Below are positions 8,830 to 18,886 of a DNA stretch of 37,230 nt, one piece after another (position 1 is the first letter of the stretch; every line of letters begins with the position of its first letter). The notes beneath the pieces were generated by a model. The model was not told the DNA's origin and made no database searches. It was given only the letters and a program-made list of their open reading frames with translations. This DNA is from Bigelowiella natans CCMP2755 (lineage: Eukaryota; Cercozoa; Chlorarachniophyceae): assembly GCA_000320545.1 (NCBI GenBank), contig ADNK01002977.1, positions 1 to 37,230 on the forward strand. The letters run 5' to 3'. Position numbers and translations under genes: made by a program.

Positions 8830-11392
8830 ATGGGGGCTCTTTGCTTCTGCTGCGTTGGGGAAGGGGGGCAGATTGACCGTGTCATGGACCGGTTTCCCCT
8901 TATTGCACTCTCCAAAGCTAAGATTGGGTTTGTTGTCAAGGCCGTTGGGTTAGTTCTCGCTGTGTTTGTGTTTATCAAATCGTCGTCGTACTATCTATCT
9001 ATCAACTTATCAATTCATTCGCATCCAATTATCTCAGGCATGTGTTGCCCGACCAGCTCTCAGGCGCATTAGTAGGCCCTGTGACCGGGAGGCCGTGTGT
9101 TTTCTATCACATTATCATTACAGAAAAATGGGTTGAAAGAAGCATGGTTAACAATCAGGTCGATCACTTCTCCAAATCATCATTCCGACACCGCATTGAC
9201 TACCATTTTCCTCTCTCTTGTCCGTAGGTCCAGGAGCGCAAAAGATCAAGGACTGTGGTGAACGAGAAGCGTTCTGTTGACTTTTGGATTTGCGATGGCA
9301 CCTCTAGAGCGTTTGTGCGCGGATCATTGCTAGCAAATATTCGAATTCGAACAGTCAACGTTCGCAAAGGAGGTGTCCCCTCTGCAGCACAAGCTTACTA
9401 CAACCGCGGTGCATTTGGTGGGGGAGCCAATCCGTATGGAAGAAACGCATATAATAGACGCGGACAGCCAATGTATATGGGTGCACCTCCCGTGGCAAGT
9501 CTGGGATTTTCCAGGATTCCAGGGCGACAGTATGAATCAGAGGAGAAGGTGATTGAGGTGAACGAAAAAGTCTCAGTTCTTGGCCACCTCGTCGATCAAA
9601 AAGCGTCACAAGGCGCGCTACCAACGATGATACCTCTGAGCAAACAAGCAATAACTGGAGAGTATATGGAAAAGAATGAGTGGACAGACTGGGACAAACG
9701 TTCATGGGCAGCGCTCACCAAAAGGTTGTAGTGAAGATTGTCGTCCAAATATGATCAGCATCAATATCATTGTAATAGACATTGTCACTTGCCAACTAAG
9801 TAGTATTTTTGGTATGATGGATGGTCAGAAGCCCTGTTGTGTTCGTTTCCAATCGCGATCGAGGTGTGAAAATGGTGCCAGTTCGTATGCCGCCCCCACC
9901 TCAGCTCACAGCCCAGCAACATCCACCACCATCTCACCAACAGCAGCAGCAGGTAGCAATAGACCGTTCTACTAATTGACAAGGATATATGTGTATTCTA
10001 AATATTCGCACAGTTTACTTTTTTTATCTCTTCATTTTGGACATTCAAGGATGTTCTGCTGTTCGTTGAATCAAGATTATTTTTACCTCACTTTGATAGC
10101 AACGTCGGGTTGAAAGCAAGGAGGTAAAATTGGGCAATATCGTTGTAATTCCAAGGGATAAAATCACAATGGGGAATGAGCTGGGCCGTGGTAACTTCGG
10201 GGTTGCATACCGAGCAACCTATAACGGTGGCACTGTCGTCGTGAAGGTTCGTCCATAATCACAAGGGAGATATGATGCCAGCAGATAATAATGGCGATGA
10301 ATTTTGTCTTATGACACATATTGCATTAACCTTTTATCTACTTCTGATCGTAGGTACCCAAGGTTGCCACTGAAGCAGATTTCCAAGAAATGGCAAGTTT
10401 CGCGCAAATAACAAATCATCCCAACGTTCTTACTCTTGTCGGAATGACGGATATTGATGGGAAAATGAGTTTTGTCACAGAGTTTTGTGCTCTAGGAAGG
10501 TTTACCTAATATTATGCGCGTCTACGATCCTGCACATTGCATGCTTCACAATCGCACAAATTTCTAATTATGTTCTATTTTTGCTATATTATTATCATAT
10601 CACATTATTATTAATAATATGTTATGCTTCACAGCTTAGATAGACTACACAATCGTAAGGATTTGAACATGCACACGGAGAGCGTTTTTTTGAGGATAGC
10701 TGGTGACGTTGGCAGGGGTCTCACTCATCTTCACAAGCTTGGAATTGTCCAAAGGGTCATTAATTTTCCACCTTGTGCTTTTACTGATGATGAAATATGG
10801 TTATAATGACATAGTTTTTCTCTTATCTACACAGGACATCGCCTGTCGCCACCTATTGATGGATCATGCAGGGAAAGTTTTGATTGCCGATTGGGGCCTT
10901 TCTCGTCGATTAAATAATGGAGTATACCAGCAAAATAACAGTGCTGTTGCTTGGCCGTGGGCTGCACCAGAGAGCTTGAAGACAGGGAGATTTACGCAGA
11001 AAACAGACATTTGGATGTTGGGTGTGACCTTCTTCGAGATTCTTTCCCAGGGGAAAGACCCATATGACTGGAGAAATTGCGACAGACGCATAGCGAGCAG
11101 AAACATTGTCGAGGGAAATCTCAAATTGGATGTTCCTACTGGTGCTCCTTATCTTCCTGGACAAATCATGACAGCTTGCCTAGCATTCAAGGCACGAGAA
11201 CGTCCCACTGCAGAACAAGTCGTCATGGCTGTGCAACAAAGAACTGTAACCGTTTTACAAATTTCAAAAAGCTCGTATGCTAACATTGGGGATCTAGAAC
11301 AAACAGGTTATGCCATTCCAGAGGACATCACGTATCAAAACGAGCAGAGACAAAAAGAAGGCCCTGAAGCTCCTTTACTAGAAAAACAATGA
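8830..11392 (+). CDS. GIDE (MULAN-type) domain fused to a tyrosine-kinase-like protein kinase
   Basis: Eight exons keep phase throughout: 8830-8948, 9038-9131, 9228-9724, 9829-9952, 10100-10246, 10354-10499, 10635-10755, 10835-11392; 601 residues. Residues 1-8 (MGALCFCC) fit N-myristoylation at Gly2 plus palmitoylation at Cys5/7/8 (inference). Residues about 25-250 resemble the GIDE domain: GPVTGRPCVFYHIIITEKW, DFWICDGTSRA, EKVIEVNEKVSVLGHL, and the closing PVVFVSN across the intron at 9725-9828. A Pro/Gln linker leads to the kinase: GRGNFGVAY, Lys327 in TVVVKVPK, probable helix-C Glu339, QRDIACRHLL (Asp417), DWG (435-437), APESL, DIWMLGV and a C-lobe RPTAEQVV. The usual HRD His is Gln, the catalytic-loop Asn is His422 and DFG is DWG, so activity is uncertain. 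Reading to the TAG at 9731 instead would give a separate GIDE protein, but would leave the kinase without a start. No RING finger is present. Confidence 0.85.
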
Positions 11393-11507
11393 GTTCCTCA
11401 TCTATCTACTTTCTTCCTGCTTTCCTGTATTATTCCTAGAGATGTAGATAGTAAAAGAGGAACACTGAGGAAACCTGTGCTCTAGGCTTGAAATTGGCGC
11501 ACGCAAC

Positions 11508-11544
<37 letters not shown>

Positions 11545-12725
11545 ATGTGTGCATGCGTGGATGGATGCAATGCGTGATTCTTTCAGCCAAGGATTTGTGT
11601 CCTCATCTCCCGCTGATTCCAATGCCAGAGCAGAAAGGTGCACTTGGACGAACTGCAGGACACCTGGCTAGCTGAAGACTGTTTGTCCACACCCAGGCAT
11701 GCTCTAGCGCTTCTGCGTGCGTGCAGTGTCAGCTCATGATTTTGGTGCGCCTTGCAGCGCGTGGTCGCCGCTTGCCAGTGTGCATTGCCGAGCGCACGCT
11801 TTTGCACCACCCTTCGCCAACCTTTGGGACAGGCCGTTCTCGTTGCTCCAGTGCTGCTCATCGTGCGAAGTGAGCTTCACTTGTTCACCTCGTTCCACTC
11901 GAAGAACGGGCCAGTCATGTGCCAGAGTGGTTTGCATGGCACTTGCCAGCTTGGGGACTCAACGTTCCCACGTGCGTGTGATGAAAAGAACGCTTCAAAA
12001 GTTCACAGAACAGTCTAGCAGTGGCAAGTCTCGAAAAGTGAAGTGGCCAGCCGCTTGACCTTGTTGAGCTTGCAGTCACCAACACGCCACTGCCAAGCTG
12101 TGTCAAGCTCCACGGCAGCAATTGCCTGTGCGTGGTGATCGATGCATTCATGCATGATTCTTCTCCACGTTCGTCGTGCGACGCGAACAAACGTGCGAGC
12201 TCAGAACTCCAACAATTTCCGCTGTTGACCATGTGATTTGTTGAGGACGGCAGTGTTGCTGCGACACAGAATTAGGGTTGTCGCATGGCAGAGAACACCT
12301 CATTCACAAGAAGGAATGGACCTCACTGGAAAATGATGAAGCCTCACATTTCTGATTGTCAACATCACTGTGATACGTTTGTGGCACGTTTCTGTTTGAC
12401 ACTTTGTTAACGAACTGTGCCGATAGGGGGTAGTAAATCTTTCATTCCCACCTTCTTCCATGCATTCTCCAGCCTATTCCCTGTAAAACTACTTCCATTG
12501 CTTCCATTCCACAACATGAAATCCTCATCTTGCTGCTTGAGGACCCAAACTAATGATGTCACAAATGGTTCATTAGACTTCGACAGAAAATTCGTCCTAG
12601 TCATTCTAGTAAAATAGTTAATATGCTTTTTGATGTAATATAAGAAAGGGAAAAATTCTTTTACAGATAACCCCTAAATTTACATACATTCTTAAGTAAT
12701 GATTAGCCATTCTTCAAAGACAGCA
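11393..12725. other. Spacer between the GIDE-kinase and DHHC genes
   Basis: A CT microsatellite lies at about 11509-11541. From 11580 to 12250 the sequence is relatively GC-rich with CGTGCG, TGCCAG and GCACGC words, like 3460-4150, and has several overlapping open frames on both strands without family resemblance. From 12400 on it is AT-richer; a short minus-strand frame at 12407-12604 looks weakly protein-like but has no partner exon. The DHHC promoter should be near 12600-12725. Confidence 0.4.
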
Positions 12726-14289
12726 ATGACCAAGACAGTCAGCGATTTGGAACCTGAACCTGTATGTTTCAAAAAGTTTTCACAGTGTAGTAACAACCCG
12801 ACTTGGGAGTTATCCAGAAATACTAGACTCAATTCTTATTAGTAAAAGCTGTTTCTGGTAGGAATGGAGAAGAAGAAACGGCTGGCATGCTCCAAATACA
12901 AGACAACAGATTATAGCTATCACTTTCATATTTGGAAATGCTGGTCTATTTTATGGTTTGGTGTTCCCTTTTAGACCTGAATCGATGTACAATATCTATT
13001 TGATCCCGTACACTATTCTGGTAACTTTTTTGCTCAATTGCAAACTTCGGTTCCGTGTTTTTCCGATTTCCGATCCTCATTAAGACATTTTTTATCTTTT
13101 TTACTTGTAGACTGGGATTTGCCTCTCACTATTCATTCACGTCGAAACAGTGGACCCCATCCGTAAATGGGAAACACAGGAAGAAAATAATTGTACAGCA
13201 ACCCCAACACGGTCTATGGTTTTAATATGATTTAAAGTCCTCCATTTTAACTGTTATAAATATCTTCGCTAGAATATGTCAGTATTGCAACCTGCCAAGA
13301 TCAATGAAAATTACAACAAAGCACTGTCACATCTGGTAATTATTCAAAATGGTACATCTTGTATTTGAATCAAGTTTTTGGTTATCAGCAACAAATGCGT
13401 ATCGCATTTCGATCACCACTGCCTATGGTTAAATACATGCATTGGGGCGAAGAACTATTGGCAATTCTTCTCTATGTTGTGTTGCATCGTGGCAATGCAA
13501 ATTCTTCACATTGTACTTGCATGCATAATTTATGCGAACGACAATACTGTTGGCATTGCAAATCGTCTTGTTGGAAACTTTGAAGCTTACGCAGGTGCTC
13601 AAGACATAATTGTAACTATTTTCTTCCTGAAGTTCGATATGTTAGCTATTCTCGGAATTTCTCTACTTGCTCCCGCCGTAGCGTTTGGGGCAGTTGGTTC
13701 CCTTCTTTCATTTCATATCTATATTAAACTAAAGGGAACAACAACGTAAGTGCACTTGGCATGTTTGTGCAGATTTGTCAAAAACAAATGCGTAACAACG
13801 CGTTTTTCTTAGTTATCTTTTCCTGAAAGGGAAAGATGTAATACAGGCTGAGTTTGACGCTGAAACACGAATAAAAAGATCGAAGGTAGCATGGAAGTTG
13901 CTATTTTAGTTGTAAAATGCACATTAATCATGGACCCTTTTAGTCACATGAACAAAAGATAGAGGAGCGTCGTGAAAGGGAGAGGCAACGGTGGTTAGAA
14001 GAACGGTAATAAATTAGATTAATTGTAATAATGTGGATCAATAAAGATGAATGTGTATCATCTTAGCGATAAGAGACGGAAACAAAAAGCTCTACAAGCT
14101 AACAATAATACAATACAGTTATCAAGTTTGGATCATTTTGAGAAAAAAGAGGGACCTAGTGGTGTCCGCACCATCGGTCCTTCTGATTTTCAGGATCATC
14201 ACAAATCTTCGTCCAGAGAGGTCGAATTCAGTGGGAAAGAAACTGGAGTATTTGCGGTACACCAAACTTCCTTCGATGATTCATCCTGA
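12726..14289 (+). CDS. DHHC palmitoyltransferase
   Basis: S-acylates cysteines of membrane proteins; the family sits in endomembranes or plasma membrane. Eight exons in phase: 12726-12761, 12862-13020, 13111-13211, 13273-13335, 13389-13745, 13813-13885, 13944-14005, 14067-14289; 357 residues. The short first exon (MTKTVSDLEPEP) ends at a strong GTATGT donor. Then come WRRRNGWHAPNTRQQ, two membrane segments, HVETVDP, and the cysteine-rich domain ICQYCNLP, TKHCHICNKC, FDHHCLWLNTCIGAKNYW. The usual Pro after DHHC is Leu, as in ZDHHC1/11-like members that vary there. Two more membrane segments follow, then TTTYLFLKG (the TTxE-like site) and a charged cytosolic tail with ERRERERQRW. Stopping at TAA 14007 instead would drop the last exon; the splice into 14067-14289 keeps phase and a coding-like tail, so I prefer it. 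Confidence 0.88.
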
Positions 14290-15782
14290 TTTTAATTGTA
14301 CTATATTTCCTTCCACTATGCCAAGCGTGCTGTTATGGTCAATCTTGGAACTGCGAACGTTGACACAGTGTCTGAAGGAATTAAAATTCCAGTTGCTGAT
14401 GCGGATCATGTGTAAATATAAGGCTATCACTGGTACCTAATTGTAACGTTGTGTGTCGACTATAAATCACATGTGTTGATGTTTGCGTTTAAAATTATAT
14501 GTTGAACATAGACTTAACAAAAATGAAGAACTATGCCAGCGTATTTTCCAAGCAGCATCATTCTACGAGATGTCACATGCAGTACGACCAGACTCGCCAC
14601 AAGACATGTGACTACTGTGGGAGGTCAGGACTAGGGGAGTGCAAGATGCCTGAGCCATGCGCAAGGCTGGCAGAATCTGAGGTGCTCTAGTGCTAGGACT
14701 ATAGACACAGTGTGTAAGACAGATGTAATTAATCAATGAAATTTGCTCAATAGTCATCCTTGTGTAGCTGTGCAATGCAGCGGCTACAGCGCTAACATTA
14801 AATCTGTTGGTTTCAGCCATGATGTGTTTCATGCAACTGAATGCAGTGCACATTGCATGCATCATGATTATAGACACAGTAATGGCACATGCAACATGCA
14901 TATTACATGTCTATTATCATGGACATCGGTGTAGAGCTACCCGACCGCACAAAATTTTAGTGGTCTTTGATGGCACTCTCGTTTCACTAGTTTAGTCGAG
15001 CAAACACCTCAAGACGCATCCTCTAGTGCTGGCTAGCTGGCGCACAGAGCAGCACAAGAGACATTGCATGCTGCTAACAGCTACTGTGCTGTCACTGACG
15101 CCTTTGTCTTGCACATCCAAACATGCATGCATTGCTAGATTGGCTGCAGCTGACATCTCTATAGATCTGCACATGTCTAGATGTAGCAGTAATGCAAGAC
15201 TAACAAACGTCTCATTGCTCTAATTCGGGTAACATAGCTGTATATCGCACGCATTTCAGCACTGCATTTAATGATCACTAAATGCGAAGTGCAGCACTTT
15301 GTATTGTAGTGACCGAGAATGACAAGGCAAATTTTACTTCATGTGATTCAAAACGATCGAATGCAACATAATTGGACAGCACATTCAACTAGTTTGCAAC
15401 AGATGGGCAAAATCGAATGTTTCACATGCATGATTGCTAGCTCTGAGCTAACTTGACTACGCTGCCTCATAATGAAATTTTCTGATGAAAAAACTCATTG
15501 CACTCTCACTTTGTGCTTGTTGCATCATTTAAAAAACGAACATGACTACTTGACTACACCCAAAGGTCTCATTCTTGATTTTTTTCAGCTTCATCAATCA
15601 TCTCATGCAGAGTGCCAGCACTCAGCAACTTCCTTAGTCCCATCCAATCCTACCGAAAATTAGTTGACAAAAACGATTGAATATGAAGAAAATTGAAAAG
15701 AAAAGTATCAGCAAGGGCGTCGATTGATATTCTTTTGTATTGCAAAGATGAAATCGATTGAAGCTAAAATCCTAACTGTTGA
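14290..15782. other. 3'-to-3' spacer rich in TGCATG and CTAGC words
   Basis: Lies between the convergent ends of the DHHC and glutaredoxin genes. It contains one copy of a dispersed repeat (about 14713-14895) and many TGCATGCA, CTAGC and GCAGCTG words between 14800 and 15450. Open frames here are short and none resembles a family. From 15470 to 15780 the sequence is plain AT-rich. Confidence 0.45.
14713..14895 (+). repeat. Dispersed repeat, copy 1
   Basis: This stretch (GTAAGACAGATGTAAT, then CAATAGTCATCC, GTAGCTGTGCAATGCAGCGG, GCTACAGCGCTAA and ATCTGTTGGTTTC) recurs in inverse orientation at about 22920-23077 with roughly 85 percent identity over the core by eye. It ends with ATAGACACAGTAATGG, a word that also recurs at 22806 and 22893. 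No terminal inverted repeats or transposase are visible. Confidence 0.65.
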
Positions 15783-16137
15783 CTAACTAATAAGTGGATT
15801 TACTTCGGGGCCATCTCCGAAGCCGCCTACAAATTTGCCACCGATCCAAATCGAAGGTACAGAGCTCTGATGTATTGTTTGAAATCAGCCCCATAGATAG
15901 TTGTGCTGGTGGTGATAATGATTTTGGCACCAGTAGATTTTCGACGACTACCTGCCCAGTAATCTCCTTGAGAGCCATTCTTTCATCACTTTTGATGTTG
16001 AGAGAAACGTATTGTATTCCCTCAGCGTCCATGGTCTCCTTTGCAGCCTGCAGTGAATGAATTAACAATATTTTTGTGGTTCTTATGGGATATTCTCATG
16101 CGAGCCTAAACTAGCATATCTGTACACACGCGTATAA

Positions 16138-16212
<75 letters not shown>

Positions 16213-16426
16213 ATATTCTTATGCGCTCATGTGTGTTCATGGGCGCGAGAGTGGCTATGTTTTTATTGGACAAAGTTCTGAGAATAATTACTTGACAGAA
16301 AGGACACGTTGGGCTGGAAAAGATAACAACGGGTGTAGATTTTACAACTTGAAGAAGTTTTTCAGCTGTGGAATAATCATTTGATGAAATTAGCTCAAAA
16401 TGCATATCGAACAATATTTCCTGCAT
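15783..16426 (-). CDS. Dithiol glutaredoxin (CPFC)
   Basis: Glutathione-dependent thiol-disulfide oxidoreductase of about 104 residues, the usual size of classical glutaredoxins. Three exons in phase: 16426-16292, 16047-15952, 15866-15783. The sequence has STPVVIFSSPTCPFCQAAK with the CPFC active site, ITGQSSVPSIWIGGKFVGG holding the cis-Pro (SVPSI), and the glutathione-binding GGFGD region. No organelle-targeting extension is obvious beyond about 20 extra N-terminal residues. The start ATG lies inside the last exon of the DUF6787 gene on the same strand. An in-phase fusion with that gene was tested and fails by one base. Confidence 0.88.
16139..16207. repeat. CA then TA microsatellite in the glutaredoxin intron
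   Basis: About 32 bases of CA repeats followed directly by about 36 bases of TA repeats, within the intron 16291-16048. A similar CA-to-TA compound repeat is found at 23417-23470. Confidence 0.85.
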
Positions 16427-16639
16427 TCATTCTTAAACCAGGGAAAATAGCTATCACCGATAGGATTTTCGGTCGTAAGTGTTGAGCTTCCAGCATCCGC
16501 AGAGGCAAGCTTGACACTAATTACAATATATTAGCACTAAGAAGTGGATATGACATCTTAAATAATTACACAGGAGAAGGCAGTATCAATTGATCTATTC
16601 GTCTCTGGTTTCACTCCAATCCCCCTCCACCCCCCCCCC

Positions 16640-16681
<42 letters not shown>

Positions 16682-17093
16682 GTGTGTGTGTGTGTGTGTG
16701 TGTGCGTGTATCGTCGTTTCGAAGAGCATAGTACGATCAAAACAAGTTGCTAATAACCACCAGATATCGAAAATTGTTTCAAGGGATAATTTGTGAGCTA
16801 CAAGTTCATGCAGAAACCTTGAGCGAGGCCTTCCGGCGGCCGTTGTCGCAGCAGCTGCTGCAAAAATGGTAGTATCCTTTGCTGGCGTGCAGATCAATCT
16901 CGAAGTCACCGCATTCTGTATGATTTAGGAGAAATGAAATGAAAAGCCACACGTAAAGCAAGAGCACATAATGTTTTCACCAATAAGTGATACCGGCAGA
17001 AAACGCCCGATAATTCTTTGAAACATCTTTGCTGCGTAAACATGGCGTCCTGCAAGAGTTCCTAGGAACACAAAGAATATCATAATTTAACAC

Positions 17094-17127
<34 letters not shown>

Positions 17128-17640
17128 AAGATATTGCCATACCCACTCCCAGGAATATACACGCATAAACGGGAGACACAAGTAAAAGAGACCCAACTCG
17201 GTATGACCAGGGGCCATCCTAAAATAAAGAGATTATTCATCATAATTGTCATGATCATCCTTTTAATCTATGGATCTTCTTCTTTTGACCAACCCTTAAA
17301 GAGCCTTCGAGACCGATCGTGTGTTTTAAAGCAGGCCGAACGAGCGAAACACTTGTGGTGCCAGTCACACCGAACACAACGAACAAGATTGACGCCTCTT
17401 TGGCACTCTGCATAATTAACAGATAGATTGAAGATGAATCTCTCACTTCTTGTGACGGAATGATCTAAATATGGTAGAACCTCCCTCCAGGATGGCCGAC
17501 TTCGTGTTGTCCACTCCCAAAACCTTGACGACAAGTTCTTCGAAAAATGTCTGTGCTGCCTGCTGCGAATGGGCTGTAGAGGGAGGCGAAGTGCGGAGAG
17601 TCTTGAAATCATCGTGTTGAAGAACCTGATGGGCGGCGTG
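16390..17640 (-). CDS. DUF6787-family membrane protein (5' end unresolved)
   Basis: Exons in phase: about 17640-17447, 17405-17294, 17218-17143, 17061-16994, 16915-16818, 16516-16390. The core carries the family's marks: VFGVTGTTSVSLVRP, LEGSLRDGPWSYRV, a hydrophobic segment LLLVSPVYACIFLGVGG, TLAGRHVYAAKM and IIGRFLP. Upstream is FFEELVVKVLGVDNTKSAIL. The biochemical role of the family is unknown to me; eukaryotic members are thought of as small organelle or membrane proteins. The frame is open back to about 17706 but has no ATG, so a short first exon must lie further up. A frame at 17612 that looks like a mitochondrial presequence (MISRLSALRLPLQPIRSR) overlaps in a different phase and does not connect. 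The 3' end overlaps the glutaredoxin start by 37 bases. Confidence 0.72.
16630..16705. repeat. Compound C / TC / TG microsatellite in a DUF6787 intron
   Basis: A run of about 20 C, then about 28 bases of TC, then about 22 bases of TG. It lies in the intron 16817-16517. Homopolymers of this length are prone to assembly error. Confidence 0.85.
17095..17127. repeat. TGC/CAG microsatellite in a DUF6787 intron
   Basis: Eleven TGC triplets lie just downstream of the donor at 17142 on the minus strand, reading as CAG repeats in the transcript. Confidence 0.8.
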
Positions 17641-17706
17641 TGCTCGGTGAAGCTTGCTTGATGCCTCGTGTTTCCTATTGTTGTTGTTACTGTTGCGTTG
17701 TCGAGA

Positions 17707-18118
17707 TCAATGACAAATAGATGTTTCCCGCTGTTAAAAATTGAAATCCCAGCGATGATTAGCTAGTCAACATTTCGTCACATTTAGTAGGATGTTTCTG
17801 GATGCCGATGGCGATGACTTTAGTGAGGATGGTTGTGATGGTGATGGTGATGATTCTGTTGATAATAATATGATAATGAATAATTAGACATATTTTCCAA
17901 GATGTTTTCTTGTATTCATAATAATGTTTCCTACAAAGGTTGTAATTGTTGCGACGATGGTTGTCAACGATGATGATGATCCCAATCACAATTCTCACTG
18001 ATCAACTGTGGCTCCCTCCCCCTTCTTCCCTCGTAAAAAGCGCAACTCTCCGCTACGTTACTACGGGATAGAGTGAAATCGGGTCGACTGAAAGTTCGTG
18101 TCCCCTCGACAGTAAAAA

Positions 18119-18162
<44 letters not shown>

Positions 18163-18178
18163 GGAGATTGAATTGGAC
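17707..18178. promoter_or_regulatory. Divergent spacer between DUF6787 and the 10-exon membrane protein gene
   Basis: Holds the unresolved first exon of the DUF6787 gene and both promoters. A 38-base GA microsatellite (18124-18161) ends 17 bases before the plus-strand start codon, so it is in the 5' UTR or core promoter. CAT/GAT words are frequent at 17820-17980. Confidence 0.45.
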
Positions 18179-18772
18179 ATGGAATCGAAGCAAGGAACAA
18201 ATTGGGATCACAACGGTGATATAAACCCTTCTCTCCTAGAGGAATCGGAGATTGACGATGACACTAAGAAGAAGGAGGACAAGAACCACTCAGAAATTGA
18301 GGTTCTACCTCTTGATCTCTCTCATGACAGGAAGGGAAAGCAGCAGAGTACGAGGCAAAACGTAACATCTCCTAAAGGTGATAGAGTAACCATAGTTGAT
18401 GAGGCAGACAGAAGCTCCTGTTTCAAACTTGTTTATCTTCTGCTACCACTAAAGTTCCTTCTACTTTTCCCCTCATAGTCGGTGGGAAAGGTGCTCGTAG
18501 TGGTGGTGAAAGAGGAGGAGGAGGAGGAGGAGGAGGAAGAAGAAAGCGAATTGCCCTAATTCGCAGCGTAATGAAAGTTGCTGGATTGTCGGCAATTTTT
18601 ATTGGCATAATTGGTCTCTCTGCAGTGTCCATTGCTACTGATGGAATAGAGCATGGTGACGATGGCCATCACAGCAATAATACAGCTATGATGGAAAATT
18701 TCAATGAGGTAGGTAATGTGAGAATGAACTGCATTGAGGATAACATACACTCACTCTCTCTCTTCAACATAC

Positions 18773-18838
<66 letters not shown>

Positions 18839-18840
18839 GT

Positions 18841-18886
<46 letters not shown>

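Noticed and set aside
9355-9705. Minus-strand frame of 116 codons opposite the GIDE exon.
   Set aside because: Antisense shadow of a well-supported plus-strand exon with clean phase on both sides.
12407-12604. Minus-strand frame with WNGSNGSSFTGNRLENAWKK as a possible exon.
   Set aside because: No neighbouring exon, no family resemblance and no convincing splice context were found.
17268-17612. Minus-strand frame starting MISRLSALRLPLQPIRSR, which looks like a mitochondrial presequence for the DUF6787 protein.
   Set aside because: It is in a different phase from the conserved FFEELVVKVLG segment and does not splice in phase to the DUF6787 core, so the resemblance is probably chance.
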